Counted from the stretch's first letter, positions 1 to 8,134 are shown. The stretch: DNA of 19,659 nt from SIG575 sp045534165 (GCA_045534165.1 JAZSJD010000028.1:1-19659); one strand, 5' to 3'. Made by a program: numbers and translations. Notes: generated from the letters alone by a model not told the origin.

Positions 1-1
1 C

Positions 2-790
2 TTCATCAAGGTTATGAAATCTCTCGGCTCCAACATGCTCAGAAAGCATATCAAGGTTGAGCCTCTTCGTTGGTACTACCATTGTGACAAAATCGGCATG
101 ATTGTTTGGCAGGATATGGTCAGCGGTGCAAAGCATCCCGGTAACTTCCTTGTAGGTGCAGTGCCTTTCTTCCAGATAAAAGTCAAGGATGATGCATATG
201 CGCTCTTTAACCGTGACGAAAAAGAATGGCGTGACCAGTTTGAGGATGAGCTTGAGCAGATGATGTCAACACTTCATAACTCAGTTTCTATCGGTTGCTG
301 GGTACCCTTCAATGAAGGCTGGGGACAGTTTGATGCAAAAAGAATAGGTGAAAAAGTTAAACAACGTGATCCTTCGAGAATTGTAGACCATGCAAGTGGT
401 TGGTTTGATCAGAAGGGTGGCGACCTGAGAAGTATGCACAGATATACTGTTCCTGTAACCAAGGGCAGATCTGATGACCGAGCTTTTGTTGTTTCTGAAT
501 TCGGTGGATATTCACGTATTGTTTCCGGTCACACAATGGACGAGAAAAAAGCTTTCGGTTATCTTATGTATAAGGATAAAAAATCTCTTACAAAAGCATA
601 CGAAAAACTTTTTACAAAGCAGATTATTCCTTTGGTAAGTAAAGGACTGAGTGCGGTAGTTTATACTCAGCTCAGCGACGTGGAAAATGAAACAAACGGC
701 ATTATGACATATGACCGTGATATTATGAAGATTGATAACGAAACTATTATCAAGCTTAATAAAAGATTGTTTTCAATTCTTGTAAGATAA
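2..790 (+). CDS. Glycoside hydrolase family 2, C-terminal part (5' end outside window)
   Basis: This is the catalytic TIM-barrel half of a GH2 enzyme (beta-galactosidase/beta-glucuronidase/beta-mannosidase superfamily), which hydrolyses beta-glycosides with retention. The reading frame is open from base 2, so the first visible Met (14) is internal and the N-terminal sugar-binding and Ig-like domains lie upstream of the window. Visible GH2 hallmarks are N-M-L-R-K-H-I-K near the start, the acid/base Glu in PFNEGWGQFD (codon 314-316) and the probable nucleophile Glu in VVSEFGGYS (codon 497-499). The protein ends soon after a YTQLSDVENETNG segment, typical of short GH2 enzymes without extra C-terminal domains. 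No signal peptide can be judged. It is followed 16 bp later by a WYL regulator, so the two are probably co-transcribed. The exact substrate cannot be read from this fragment. Confidence 0.9.
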   Translation, partial: FIKVMKSLGSNMLRKHIKVEPLRWYYHCDKIGMIVWQDMVSGAKHPGNFLVGAVPFFQIKVKDDAYALFNRDEKEWRDQFEDELEQMMSTLHNSVSIGCWVPFNEGWGQFDAKRIGEKVKQRDPSRIVDHASGWFDQKGGDLRSMHRYTVPVTKGRSDDRAFVVSEFGGYSRIVSGHTMDEKKAFGYLMYKDKKSLTKAYEKLFTKQIIPLVSKGLSAVVYTQLSDVENETNGIMTYDRDIMKIDNETIIKLNKRLFSILVR

Positions 791-806
791 ATTAGTAGGT
801 GAATAT

Positions 807-1805
807 ATGGCTGAAAAATCAAGCTCCAAGCAGAAACTTTTAAGCCTTATCGATATTTTTGAAAAATTAACGGATGAAAATAACGTTATTTCAACAAATG
901 AAATTGTTGAAGAATTGGCGAAAAGGGGAATAACTGCTGAAAGAAAATCTATTTATGCAGATATTGCTTTGCTTGTGGAAAATGGTTACGACATTATAAA
1001 GGTCAAATCACCAAAATCCGGATATTTTCTTGCATCAAGGAATTTTCAGTTGCCGGAAGTTAAATTGATTATTGATGCAGTTCAGTCTGCTGATTTTATA
1101 ACTCCCAAGAAAACAGGGGAGTTGATTGATAAAATCGGTAACCTTGTAAGTAAAGAGCAGTTTGAAATGCTTAAAAGTCAGATTAACATTTCAAATCGTG
1201 TGAAAACTTTCAATGAAGAAATTTTCTATACAATAGATGTGTTAAATCGTGCGATTGAAGAAAAAAAACAGGTCAGCTTTACGTATATAAGGCATAAAAT
1301 TGAAGCAGGTAAAAAAATTGTTATGGCTTCCCGGGAGTTTACAGTTAACCCTTATGCCCTTGTGTGGTCAAATGACCATTATTATCTTATCTGTAATAAT
1401 CCTAAATATGACAACTTAATGCATACAAGGTTAGACAGAATGAGAAAAGTTGCAATTATAAATGAACCGGTGCGTTCTTTTGAAGAAGTGTCAGAATACA
1501 AAGGCGAATTTGATGTTGCTGATTATTCAAACAAAATGTTCAATATGTTTTCGGGTAAACTCTGTGAAATTGAAATTGTATGCAAGAATGATATGCTTGA
1601 GGATATAGTAGACAGATTCGGCGAAAATGCAACAATCAGAAATGAAGACAGTAACAGATTCTTTTTGCGCACAGAGGTTGCAGTCAGTGATGGCCTTGTT
1701 TCCTGGCTGATGCAATACAGAAATTCAGTTTATGTCAGAAAACCTGAGGAACTCAGGGAGCATCTCAAAGAGAAAGCTCAGGAGATAATTGATTTGTATA
1801 ATTAA
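807..1805 (+). CDS. HTH-WYL domain transcriptional regulator
   Basis: Predicted cytoplasmic DNA-binding regulator of 332 residues. An N-terminal winged-helix (HTH_11-like) domain spans about residues 8-75 (STNEIVEELAKRGITAERKS). A WYL domain covers about residues 145-215, recognisable by VSFTYI, NPYALVWSNDHYYLICNN and the MHTRLDRM stretch, and a WCX-like C-terminal part follows. WYL domains are thought to sense nucleotides, ssDNA or other small ligands. This length and layout match the common Firmicutes single-WYL regulators. The ATG at 807 has a weak SD (AGGTG, about 796-800). It lies 16 bp after the GH2 gene and 45 bp before a strong promoter serving the kinase-GH4 pair, so it may regulate these glycan genes; that role is inferred from position only. 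The ligand is unknown. Confidence 0.9.
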   Translation: MAEKSSSKQKLLSLIDIFEKLTDENNVISTNEIVEELAKRGITAERKSIYADIALLVENGYDIIKVKSPKSGYFLASRNFQLPEVKLIIDAVQSADFITPKKTGELIDKIGNLVSKEQFEMLKSQINISNRVKTFNEEIFYTIDVLNRAIEEKKQVSFTYIRHKIEAGKKIVMASREFTVNPYALVWSNDHYYLICNNPKYDNLMHTRLDRMRKVAIINEPVRSFEEVSEYKGEFDVADYSNKMFNMFSGKLCEIEIVCKNDMLEDIVDRFGENATIRNEDSNRFFLRTEVAVSDGLVSWLMQYRNSVYVRKPEELREHLKEKAQEIIDLYN

Positions 1806-1815
1806 GTCAATTTTA

Positions 1816-1844
1816 TTGACTGTAAAAAAAAATAATGATATAAT
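1816..1844 (+). promoter_or_regulatory. Sigma-A promoter for kinase-GH4 operon
   Basis: The -35 is TTGACT (1816-1821), followed by a 17-bp spacer and -10 TATAAT (1839-1844), which is also extended by TG at 1836-1837. The predicted transcription start is near 1851, about 30 nt before the kinase ATG at 1881. This means the upstream in-frame TTG at 1851 is unlikely to be a start codon. Confidence 0.8.
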
Positions 1845-1880
1845 ACCATATTGAAGTTTGGTAAAAAAAGGAGAATGTTT

Positions 1881-2822
1881 ATGTCATTTTACATTGGTGT
1901 TGACGGAGGCGGAACAAAAACTGCTTACGCACTTTTTGATGAAGAAAAAAATATTGTTGCTGAAGTAAAAACTGAAGGCAGCAATCATGAAAATCTCGAA
2001 GGCAGTTTTGATGAAGCTGCAACAATTATCTGGGACGGTATCACAAAATTACTTGAGGCAGGCAATGTAACACTTGATGACATTGGATTTACTCTTATGG
2101 GCCTTGCAGGTATTGACCATCCTTATCAGCACGATGAAATGTGTGCACAGATGGAAAAAAGAGGTCTTAAAAACTTTGAAATTTTCAACGATGGTTTCAT
2201 TGTTGTAAAAGCTGGTGCAACAGGTAAAGCAGCAATCGGTTATAACTGTGGCACAGGTACTTGCTGTAATGCAATTGACCTTGATGGTAAAATGGTTCAG
2301 CTCGGCGGTTTCGGTGAATTTTCAGATGATAAAGGTAACGGAACATGGGTTGCAATCAAATCATTCAAACTCATTTATGATGAAATAGTTCTTGGTCTTG
2401 AAAAAACTGCAATGACAGAAATGTTTAAAAAAGAATTTGGTGTTAATACTAAGGAAGAATTCTTGGGAACACTTGCAATGGCTGAAAGTGAAGAAAGAGG
2501 ACGCTTTATTATGAGCCTTATTGATTTCTTCTTCGCTGCGTCCAAATCAGGTGATAAACCTGTTTTAAAAGCTATTGATGAAATGTCAGAAAGAGGTGCT
2601 GACTACATAGTTGCACATCTTAACTCTCTTAATTTTGGTGATGGTGAAGTTGAGGTTGTTCTTTCAGGTTCAATCCATACAAAGCTTCCCAACGAAGTAT
2701 ATCTTGATTGCCTTAAGGAGAAAATCGCTGCAAGATCAGATAAAAAAGTAAAATATATCAAGCTTACACAGGCTCCTGTAACAGGTTGTGTAAACTGGAT
2801 TTTCCAAGATTATAAAAACTAA
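1881..2822 (+). CDS. BadF/BadG/NagK-family sugar kinase (N-acetylglucosamine kinase-like)
   Basis: ASKHA-fold kinase of 313 residues, related to N-acetylglucosamine and N-acetylmuramic acid kinases that phosphorylate an amino sugar with ATP in the cytoplasm. It shows the phosphate-1 loop DGGGTKT (residues 8-14), an Asp in FNDG near residue 104 that fits the catalytic base, the phosphate-2 motif GYNCGTGT (120-127) and an adenosine-site VLSGSI near the C-terminus. I chose ATG 1881 because AAGGAG (1868-1873) lies 7 nt upstream. The ATG at 1875 is too close to the SD, and the TTG at 1851 coincides with the predicted transcription start. It is first in an operon with a GH4 glycosidase, whose SD overlaps this gene's stop codon. 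The family assignment is firm. The substrate (GlcNAc, MurNAc, glucose or a glycoside) is not. Confidence 0.85.
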   Translation: MSFYIGVDGGGTKTAYALFDEEKNIVAEVKTEGSNHENLEGSFDEAATIIWDGITKLLEAGNVTLDDIGFTLMGLAGIDHPYQHDEMCAQMEKRGLKNFEIFNDGFIVVKAGATGKAAIGYNCGTGTCCNAIDLDGKMVQLGGFGEFSDDKGNGTWVAIKSFKLIYDEIVLGLEKTAMTEMFKKEFGVNTKEEFLGTLAMAESEERGRFIMSLIDFFFAASKSGDKPVLKAIDEMSERGADYIVAHLNSLNFGDGEVEVVLSGSIHTKLPNEVYLDCLKEKIAARSDKKVKYIKLTQAPVTGCVNWIFQDYKN

Positions 2823-2835
2823 GGAGATATGCAAA

Positions 2836-4116
2836 ATGAAAGAAATTAATGTTGCAGTTATTGGTTCAGGAAGTACATATTGTCCCGAACTTCTTGATGG
2901 TTTTATTAAAGCACAGGATTCACTGAAACTTAAAAAAGTTTCATTTATGGATATAGACGAAAGAAAACGTACAATCGTTGGTGACCTTTGCGTGCGTATG
3001 CTTAAAAAAGCAGGTATCGAATGTGAAACTGTTTTCACAGACAGCCTTGAGGTTGCTTTGCAGGGTGCGGATTTCGTTCTTACTCAGATGCGTGTAGGTA
3101 AACTTCCTGCAAGACATCTTGATGAAATTATCCCTGTTAAATATGGCCTTATCGGTCAGGAAACAACAGGTATCGGTGGTTTCTTTAAAGCTCTCAGAAC
3201 AATTCCTGAAATTCAGAAAATTACTGACCATATGGAAAGAATTTGTCCTGATGCTTGGCTTATCAACTTCACAAACCCCTCAGGTATTGTAACAGAATTT
3301 CTTCTTAACTATACAAAAGTTAAAGCAATCGGTCTTTGTAATGTTCCTATTGATATGATTGATGACGTTAAAGAAATCACAGGTCTTGACAGTGAAGTTA
3401 CATATGTTGGTCTTAACCACTTAAGCTGGATTACTTCAATTGTTAAAGATGGTGAAGAACTTCTTCCCAAACTTATTGAAGAAGGTTTCTCACCCAAAGT
3501 TATGGCTAACATAAAAGATGATGGTTTCTCACTTGAATGTCTTAAAGCTATTGAAGGTATTCCTTCATCATATCTCCAGTATTATTACAACAGAAATGCA
3601 AAAATCGAACATCTTAAAGAAGATAAAAAGAGTCGTGCAATGGTTTGCATGGAAATCGAAGAAGATTTGCTTAAAATGTACAGCGATGAAGAACTTTGCA
3701 TTAAACCTGCACTTCTTGACAAACGCGGTGGTCATAAATATTCACTTGCAGCAGTTTCTCTTATCGATTCAATTGCTAACGATAAGAAAGATGTTCACGT
3801 GGTAAATATCAAAAATAATGGCACACTTCCCTTTATGGAAGATGATGATGTTGTTGAAATCAGTGCAGTTATCGGTGCAAACGGTGCAACACCGGTTCCT
3901 GTTAAGAAAAAGACAAACAGACATATGCAGGGTCTTATGCAGTCTGTAAAAGCATATGAAAAATATGCAGTTGAAGCAGCTTTGAACGGTGACGATGATG
4001 CAGCAATGAAAGCTCTTATGGTTCATCCTCTTATCGGTGACTATGAAAATGCAAAAGCCTGCTATGAAGAAATGAAAGTTGCTCACAGAAACTATCTTGA
4101 AAGATTTTATAAATAA
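2836..4116 (+). CDS. GH4 6-phospho-beta-glucosidase-type glycosidase
   Basis: Family 4 glycosidase of 426 residues, the usual length. GH4 enzymes act in the cytoplasm on 6-phosphorylated glycosides through an NAD+- and Mn2+-dependent oxidation-elimination-reduction cycle. The N-terminus has a Rossmann nucleotide loop (VIGSGSTYCPE, 8-18). Other family marks are TGIGGFFKALRTIPEI (111-126), NFTNPSG (144-150), the metal-ligand Cys168 in CNVPID and His195 in GLNHLSW. The CNVP form (rather than the CHS of alpha-specific members) and the C-terminal NRHMQGLMQSVK and MVHPLIGD stretches favour the LicH/CelF 6-phospho-beta-glucosidase branch. AAGGAG (2821-2826) sits 9 nt before the ATG. It is translated with the upstream kinase. 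No PTS transporter is visible, so the kinase may supply the phosphorylated substrate (inference). Confidence 0.9.
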   Translation: MKEINVAVIGSGSTYCPELLDGFIKAQDSLKLKKVSFMDIDERKRTIVGDLCVRMLKKAGIECETVFTDSLEVALQGADFVLTQMRVGKLPARHLDEIIPVKYGLIGQETTGIGGFFKALRTIPEIQKITDHMERICPDAWLINFTNPSGIVTEFLLNYTKVKAIGLCNVPIDMIDDVKEITGLDSEVTYVGLNHLSWITSIVKDGEELLPKLIEEGFSPKVMANIKDDGFSLECLKAIEGIPSSYLQYYYNRNAKIEHLKEDKKSRAMVCMEIEEDLLKMYSDEELCIKPALLDKRGGHKYSLAAVSLIDSIANDKKDVHVVNIKNNGTLPFMEDDDVVEISAVIGANGATPVPVKKKTNRHMQGLMQSVKAYEKYAVEAALNGDDDAAMKALMVHPLIGDYENAKACYEEMKVAHRNYLERFYK

Positions 4117-4126
4117 TTAAAAGGAA

Positions 4127-4170
4127 AGGACTGTATCAATAAATTAAAAAATTGATACAGTCCTGTTTTT
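4127..4170. terminator. Bidirectional intrinsic terminator between convergent genes
   Basis: A perfect 14-bp inverted repeat (4127-4140 with 4151-4164, AGGACTGTATCAAT) has a 10-nt A-rich loop and is followed by T5 (4166-4170) on the + strand. Read from the other side, the stem is followed by a T-rich run (TTTCCTTTT). It lies between the GH4 stop (4116) and the stop of the convergent dehydrogenase (4169), so it can serve both. Confidence 0.9.
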
Positions 4171-5116
4171 AATTGACTACGTTTATAGGTTTTCCGTTTA
4201 CAAAAGCTTTTATGTTTTCTTTTGTAACATCCATCAGACGTGCTCTTGTTTCCTGTGCAGCCCAGGCAATGTGGGGTGTTACCAATGTGTTTTTATCAGA
4301 GGTGATTTTATCATCTTTTGGTGGCTCGTTTGTCAACACATCAAGTCCCGCACCTGCGATAATACCTTTTTCAAGAGCTTCTTTTAATGCATCTTCATCA
4401 ACTGTTGCACCACGTGATGTGTTGATGAAAAAGGCTGTGTTCTTCATCTTTGCAAAAAATTCTCTGTTTGCCATTTTTGTTGTTTTCTCAGTAAGTGGGC
4501 AGTGGAGTGTTACAAAATCCGAGTTTTCAAGAAGTTCATCAAGGTCGCAGAATTTAATGTTTTCAGTGTTTTCTCCGGGATGATTTGTGTTGACAAGAAC
4601 TTTCATTGAAAAAGCTTCGGCAATTTTAGCAACTTGTTTGCCGATGGAACCATAGCCGATGATGCCGATTGTTTTATTGTAAAGTTCGGAAAGTGGTTTT
4701 ACCATATAACAGAAATGAGGGCATTTCTGCCAATCACCATTTTTGGTTGATTCCGAATGTTCAGCAACACGTGAAACAAATTGAAGTATAAAAGCGAAAG
4801 ACAATTGTGCCACAGCTTGTGTGCTGTAAGAAGGTACGTTAGAAACGGGGATGTTTCTTTCTCTTGCATAATAAATGTCAGCAATGTTATATCCTGTGCT
4901 GAGTAAATCGATAAATTTCACATCAGGCAGTTTTTCAAGAGTTTCTTTAGTTAATGGTGTTTTGTTTGTTATAATGATATCGGCACCTTTGCAACGAGGG
5001 AGAATATCTTCTTCGTTTGTTCTGTCATAAACTTTATATTCTCCGTATTCTCCAAGCCAATCCCAACTAAGGTCTCCGGGGTTTACGGTGTATCCGTCTA
5101 AAATAATTATTTTCAT
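4169..5116 (-). CDS. D-2-hydroxyacid dehydrogenase (glycerate dehydrogenase-like)
   Basis: NAD(P)-dependent oxidoreductase of 315 residues in the D-isomer-specific 2-hydroxyacid dehydrogenase family, which interconverts 2-oxoacids such as hydroxypyruvate and D-2-hydroxyacids such as glycerate. The N-terminal catalytic half includes LLSTGYNIAD (71-80). The nucleotide-binding domain has GYGSIG (154-159). The catalytic triad is visible as Arg235 (NTSRGATVDE), Glu264 (LTNEPP) and His282 (TPHIAWA). The length is normal and no domain is missing. The ATG (complement of 5114-5116) has an AGAGGT SD at 5122-5127. It is a single gene transcribed towards the GH4 operon and shares a terminator with it. 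Glycerate/hydroxypyruvate reductase is the closest specific guess, but specificity within this family is poorly predicted by sequence. Confidence 0.9.
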   Translation of the reverse strand: MKIIILDGYTVNPGDLSWDWLGEYGEYKVYDRTNEEDILPRCKGADIIITNKTPLTKETLEKLPDVKFIDLLSTGYNIADIYYARERNIPVSNVPSYSTQAVAQLSFAFILQFVSRVAEHSESTKNGDWQKCPHFCYMVKPLSELYNKTIGIIGYGSIGKQVAKIAEAFSMKVLVNTNHPGENTENIKFCDLDELLENSDFVTLHCPLTEKTTKMANREFFAKMKNTAFFINTSRGATVDEDALKEALEKGIIAGAGLDVLTNEPPKDDKITSDKNTLVTPHIAWAAQETRARLMDVTKENIKAFVNGKPINVVN

Positions 5117-5150
5117 AATTGACCTCTTTTCTGCTTTTTTCTTACATATA

Positions 5151-5179
5151 ATTATATAAATAAATCGTTATAATTTCAA
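5151..5179 (-). promoter_or_regulatory. Promoter of the D-2-hydroxyacid dehydrogenase gene
   Basis: On the minus strand, TTGAAA (5179-5174) and TATAAT (5156-5151) are separated by exactly 17 bp. Transcription would start near 5144, leaving a leader of about 28 nt. It lies in the 90-bp gap between divergent genes. Confidence 0.7.
5169..5174 (+). promoter_or_regulatory. Possible -10 for the divergent VTT-galK-esterase operon
   Basis: TATAAT at 5169-5174 lies 32 bp before the ATG at 5207, at a suitable distance for a start near 5181. No good -35 is found 16-18 bp upstream, so this is tentative. It overlaps the minus-strand promoter for the dehydrogenase, so RNA polymerase binding at the two could be mutually exclusive. 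Confidence 0.35.
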
Positions 5180-5206
5180 CACCTTATTTAGAACGGTGAA
5201 AATTTT

Positions 5207-5956
5207 ATGAAAATGATAATATATAAAAAATTTAAAAAAACAAGTCTTGTATCTTTGCTGGGGATTTGCTTGATTGTGTTTTCAATAGCAATTTTTGTTT
5301 TATTGACAATGTCAGATTTGCCTCAGATAAGGTTGTGGTATGAGCAATATCTGAATCAGCTTACAAACCTTGAATTGAAAATTGCAAATTTTGATGATAA
5401 ATGGATTGTTCTTTTATCTATATTTTTCTTATTTTCATTGAAATCCGTTTTACCTGTAAGTTTAATTCCTGTTTCTTGCATATGTGTTATCTCAGGAATG
5501 GTGTTTACAATGCCTGTTTCATTGACCATAAACATTGTTGGAGTGTGTTTACTTTTTTCAATCAGGTATTTTATGGGCAGAAATAAAAAATCTCTGCCAT
5601 ACAGAATTTTAAAAAAACATGGAGAAATGCGAAAACTCCTTGAACAGGATTCGGGAACAAATCCGTGGATTTTGTTTGTCTGTCGATTGTTTCCACTTGT
5701 TCCCATTAATACAGTAAGTAATATTTACGGCAATATGAAATTCGAGTTCAAAAAATATTTATTGATTTCAGTTTCTGGTTTTTTGCCGAGAATAATATCA
5801 TATTTAATTATTGGACATAATGTGTTCAATCCTTTTTCAGCATCTTTTTTGGTCCCGATTATGATTCTGAGTTTTCTGTCGGGTGTAGGGGTGCTTTTAA
5901 CAAAAAGAATTATTTTAATCATCAAAAGGAAAGGTGAAAGAAATGTTAAAAACTAA
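5207..5956 (+). CDS. TVP38/TMEM64 (VTT, DedA-like) family membrane protein
   Basis: Integral membrane protein of 249 residues. Hydrophobic segments run at about 12-34, 67-87, 90-120, 185-205 and 213-235. The characteristic VTT-domain stretch RLFPLVPINTVSNIYG (160-175), with its conserved Arg, prolines and Gly, is followed by a K-Y-L-L-I-S-V-S-G-F-L-P segment. Members of the DedA/VTT superfamily have been linked to lipid (for example undecaprenyl-phosphate or phospholipid) translocation and membrane homeostasis; which lipid applies here is unknown. The ATG at 5207 is preceded by GGTGA (5194-5198). A second in-frame ATG at 5213 is possible but worse placed. The 3' end overlaps galK by 14 bp, implying translational coupling. 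Its link to galactose metabolism is unclear. Confidence 0.85.
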   Translation: MKMIIYKKFKKTSLVSLLGICLIVFSIAIFVLLTMSDLPQIRLWYEQYLNQLTNLELKIANFDDKWIVLLSIFFLFSLKSVLPVSLIPVSCICVISGMVFTMPVSLTINIVGVCLLFSIRYFMGRNKKSLPYRILKKHGEMRKLLEQDSGTNPWILFVCRLFPLVPINTVSNIYGNMKFEFKKYLLISVSGFLPRIISYLIIGHNVFNPFSASFLVPIMILSFLSGVGVLLTKRIILIIKRKGERNVKN

Positions 5957-7217
5957 GCTTAGTTCAGGAGCACTTGATAATGAACTTAAAAGAGTTTATG
6001 TTACTGATGCTGCCGTAGAAGAACAGAAAGAGAGATATATTAATCTTGTAAATTTATTTGAAGAAGAATATGGTGTAAGTGATACACTCTCTTTTTATAG
6101 TGCCCCCGGCAGAACTGAAGTTTGCGGAAACCATACTGACCATAATAACGGTAAAGTTCTTGCAGCAGCAGTTAATCTTGATGCAGTAGCAGTATGTGCT
6201 AAAAAAGACGGAAATATCACAAGAGTCAAATCAGTTGGTTATGATATGGATACAATTGATATAACCCAGATGGATGTTCGTGAAGATGATTTCGGTACAT
6301 CACAGGAAATTATCAGAGGTATGTATGCAGGTTTTATTGAAAGAGGATATAAAGTCGGTGCATTTGATGCTTATACAACTTCTTCTGTTCTTTCAGGTTC
6401 AGGTCTTTCAAGCTCTGCTGCATTTGAAGTTCTTATTGGTACAATTCTTAACCATATGTTCAATGAGGGGAAAATTTCACCTGTTGAAATTGCTCAGATA
6501 GCTCAGTTCTCTGAAAATAAATATTTCGGCAAACCCTGCGGCCTTATGGATCAGATGGCATCTTCTGTAGGCGGTTTTGTTGAAATCGATTTTAAAGATA
6601 CAAAAGAACCTGTAATAACAAAGCTTGATTTTGATTTTGCAGCTTGCGGTCATTCTCTTTGCATCGTAAATACAGGCGGTTCTCATGCTGATTTAACACC
6701 TGAATATGGTGCTGTACGTAAAGAGATGGAAAGTGCAGCAGCAGTTTTCGGCAAAAAAGTTCTCAGAGAAGTTTCTGTTGATGAATTCAATTCAAAAGTT
6801 GCAGAAGTTCGCGAAAAAGCAGGGGACAGAGCAGTTCTCAGAGCAATGCATTTCTTTGCAGATAATGCGAGAGTTGATTATGAAGCTGAAGCTTTATCAA
6901 AAGGTGATTTTGAATCATTCAAACAGGGCGTTATAGAAAGCGGACGTTCTTCATATATGTACAATCAGAATGTCTATCCCTCATCTTCTCCGGCAGACCA
7001 GCCTCTGAGCATCGGTCTCTGCATTGCAGAAAGACTCCTTAAAGGTAAAGGCGCATGGCGAGTTCATGGTGGTGGATTTGCAGGGACAATGCAGGCTTTT
7101 GTTCCCAATGATATGCTTGATGAATATCTGACAGAAATGAAAAAAGTATTTGGTGAAAAATCTTGTTATGTTCTTTCAGTTCGTCCTTGTGGCGGTGTGA
7201 AAGTAATAGGAGAGTAA
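5943..7217 (+). CDS. galK: Galactokinase (GHMP kinase)
   Basis: Phosphorylates alpha-D-galactose at C1 with ATP, the first committed Leloir step. The protein is 424 residues, slightly longer than the usual 380-400 because of an N-terminal extension. Motif 1 is PGRTEVCGNHTDHNNG (55-70, galactokinase signature). Motif 2 is SGSGLSSSAAF (151-161, GHMP phosphate loop). The catalytic Asp203 lies in GLMDQMAS and motif 3 is VHGGGFAG (374-381). Arg57 in GRTE matches the family's conserved Arg. I chose ATG 5943 over the in-frame GTG at 5934 because AAAGG/AGGTG (about 5930-5936) gives normal spacing only to the ATG. It overlaps the VTT gene by 14 bp, and the downstream esterase begins 5 nt after its stop. 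The galT/galE genes are not in the window. Variant residues around motif 1 leave some room for another sugar 1-kinase. Confidence 0.9.
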   Translation: MLKTKLSSGALDNELKRVYVTDAAVEEQKERYINLVNLFEEEYGVSDTLSFYSAPGRTEVCGNHTDHNNGKVLAAAVNLDAVAVCAKKDGNITRVKSVGYDMDTIDITQMDVREDDFGTSQEIIRGMYAGFIERGYKVGAFDAYTTSSVLSGSGLSSSAAFEVLIGTILNHMFNEGKISPVEIAQIAQFSENKYFGKPCGLMDQMASSVGGFVEIDFKDTKEPVITKLDFDFAACGHSLCIVNTGGSHADLTPEYGAVRKEMESAAAVFGKKVLREVSVDEFNSKVAEVREKAGDRAVLRAMHFFADNARVDYEAEALSKGDFESFKQGVIESGRSSYMYNQNVYPSSSPADQPLSIGLCIAERLLKGKGAWRVHGGGFAGTMQAFVPNDMLDEYLTEMKKVFGEKSCYVLSVRPCGGVKVIGE

Positions 7218-7221
7218 GTCT

Positions 7222-8046
7222 ATGAAGTGCGAAAGAATTTATCTTTATGAAGACAGAAAAGATGTATATATGGATACATATATCAGAGATACATCACGTG
7301 AGTATCCCACCAACAAGCGTCCCGCTATGTTGATTTTCCCCGGTGGCGGATATGGCTTCTGTTCTGACCGTGAAGCAGAACCGATTGCAAATCAGTATCT
7401 TGCATCAGGTTTGAGCTGTTTTGTCCTTCGTTATTCAATAGGTGAAATGGCTTCAGTCAAAATGCCTGATTTCAGTCAGCCTTTACTTGATGCTTCACTT
7501 GCAATGTCAATTATCAGAAAGAATGCAGAAGAATGGAATATAGATATTGACAGAATTGCAATTATCGGTTTTTCAGCAGGCGGTCACCTTGCTTGTAGCC
7601 TTGCAACAATGTGGAATGATGAAGCAATTTTCAATGAACTTCAGATTCCCGCAGGCAGTAATAAACCCAATGCAGCAATTCTTGCTTATCCCGTTATCAC
7701 TTTTGGTGAACGTACACATGGTGGCACAAGAGATAACCTTTTAGGTAAATACAGTGATGATGAAGCTCTTGTTAAAAAGTATTCATTGGAGAATAACGTA
7801 ACAAAAGATACTCCACCTACTTTTATATGGCATACTGCAGAAGATGGTGCAGTACCTGTTGTTAATTCTCTTTCTTTTGCGGCGGCTCTTTCTGCAAAAG
7901 AAATTCCCTTTGAATTGCATGTTTTTCCTTTTGGTGGTCATGGAATGTCAACGGGTACAAAAGACCTTTGCACAGTTGAAAATCCATATGCTGCAAGATG
8001 GGTTGATTTGTCAGTTAAATGGCTTAAAATGACATTTGATATGTAA
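7222..8046 (+). CDS. Alpha/beta-hydrolase, carbohydrate acetyl-esterase type (BD-FAE-like)
   Basis: Serine esterase of 274 residues with no signal peptide, so predicted to be cytoplasmic. The oxyanion-hole loop is FPGGGYGF (39-46), the nucleophile Ser118 sits in GFSAGGH, Asp208 in HTAEDGAVP and His240 in FGGHGMS complete a triad. This layout matches lipase/BD-FAE-like hydrolases often annotated as acetyl xylan or sugar acetyl-esterases. The ATG follows the galK stop by 4 nt, and its SD (AGGAGAG, 7208-7214) is inside the end of galK. It is the last gene of the VTT-galK-esterase unit. In context it may deacetylate imported acetylated oligosaccharides so that kinases can act on them (inference). 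Confidence 0.85.
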   Translation: MKCERIYLYEDRKDVYMDTYIRDTSREYPTNKRPAMLIFPGGGYGFCSDREAEPIANQYLASGLSCFVLRYSIGEMASVKMPDFSQPLLDASLAMSIIRKNAEEWNIDIDRIAIIGFSAGGHLACSLATMWNDEAIFNELQIPAGSNKPNAAILAYPVITFGERTHGGTRDNLLGKYSDDEALVKKYSLENNVTKDTPPTFIWHTAEDGAVPVVNSLSFAAALSAKEIPFELHVFPFGGHGMSTGTKDLCTVENPYAARWVDLSVKWLKMTFDM

Positions 8047-8057
8047 TTTTTATTTAC

Positions 8058-8093
8058 AAAAACACCGCTTTTGTGAAAAGTGGTGTTTTTTTT
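8058..8093 (+). terminator. Intrinsic terminator after the galK operon
   Basis: A 14-bp stem (8059-8072 with 8076-8089, one G-T wobble) has a 3-nt GTG loop and an uninterrupted T8 run at 8086-8093. It begins 12 bp after the esterase stop. Confidence 0.93.
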
Positions 8094-8134
8094 ATTAAAA
8101 AATAAGTTTTTTTGATATATTTTAATAAAAAACA

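Noticed and set aside
1851..1880. Upstream TTG/ATG starts for the sugar kinase
   Set aside because: TTG 1851 coincides with the predicted transcription start, and ATG 1875 is 1 nt from the SD. ATG 1881 has normal spacing and gives a proper family N-terminus.
5934..5942. GTG start for galactokinase
   Set aside because: It overlaps its own SD (AGGTG). ATG 5943 is better placed.
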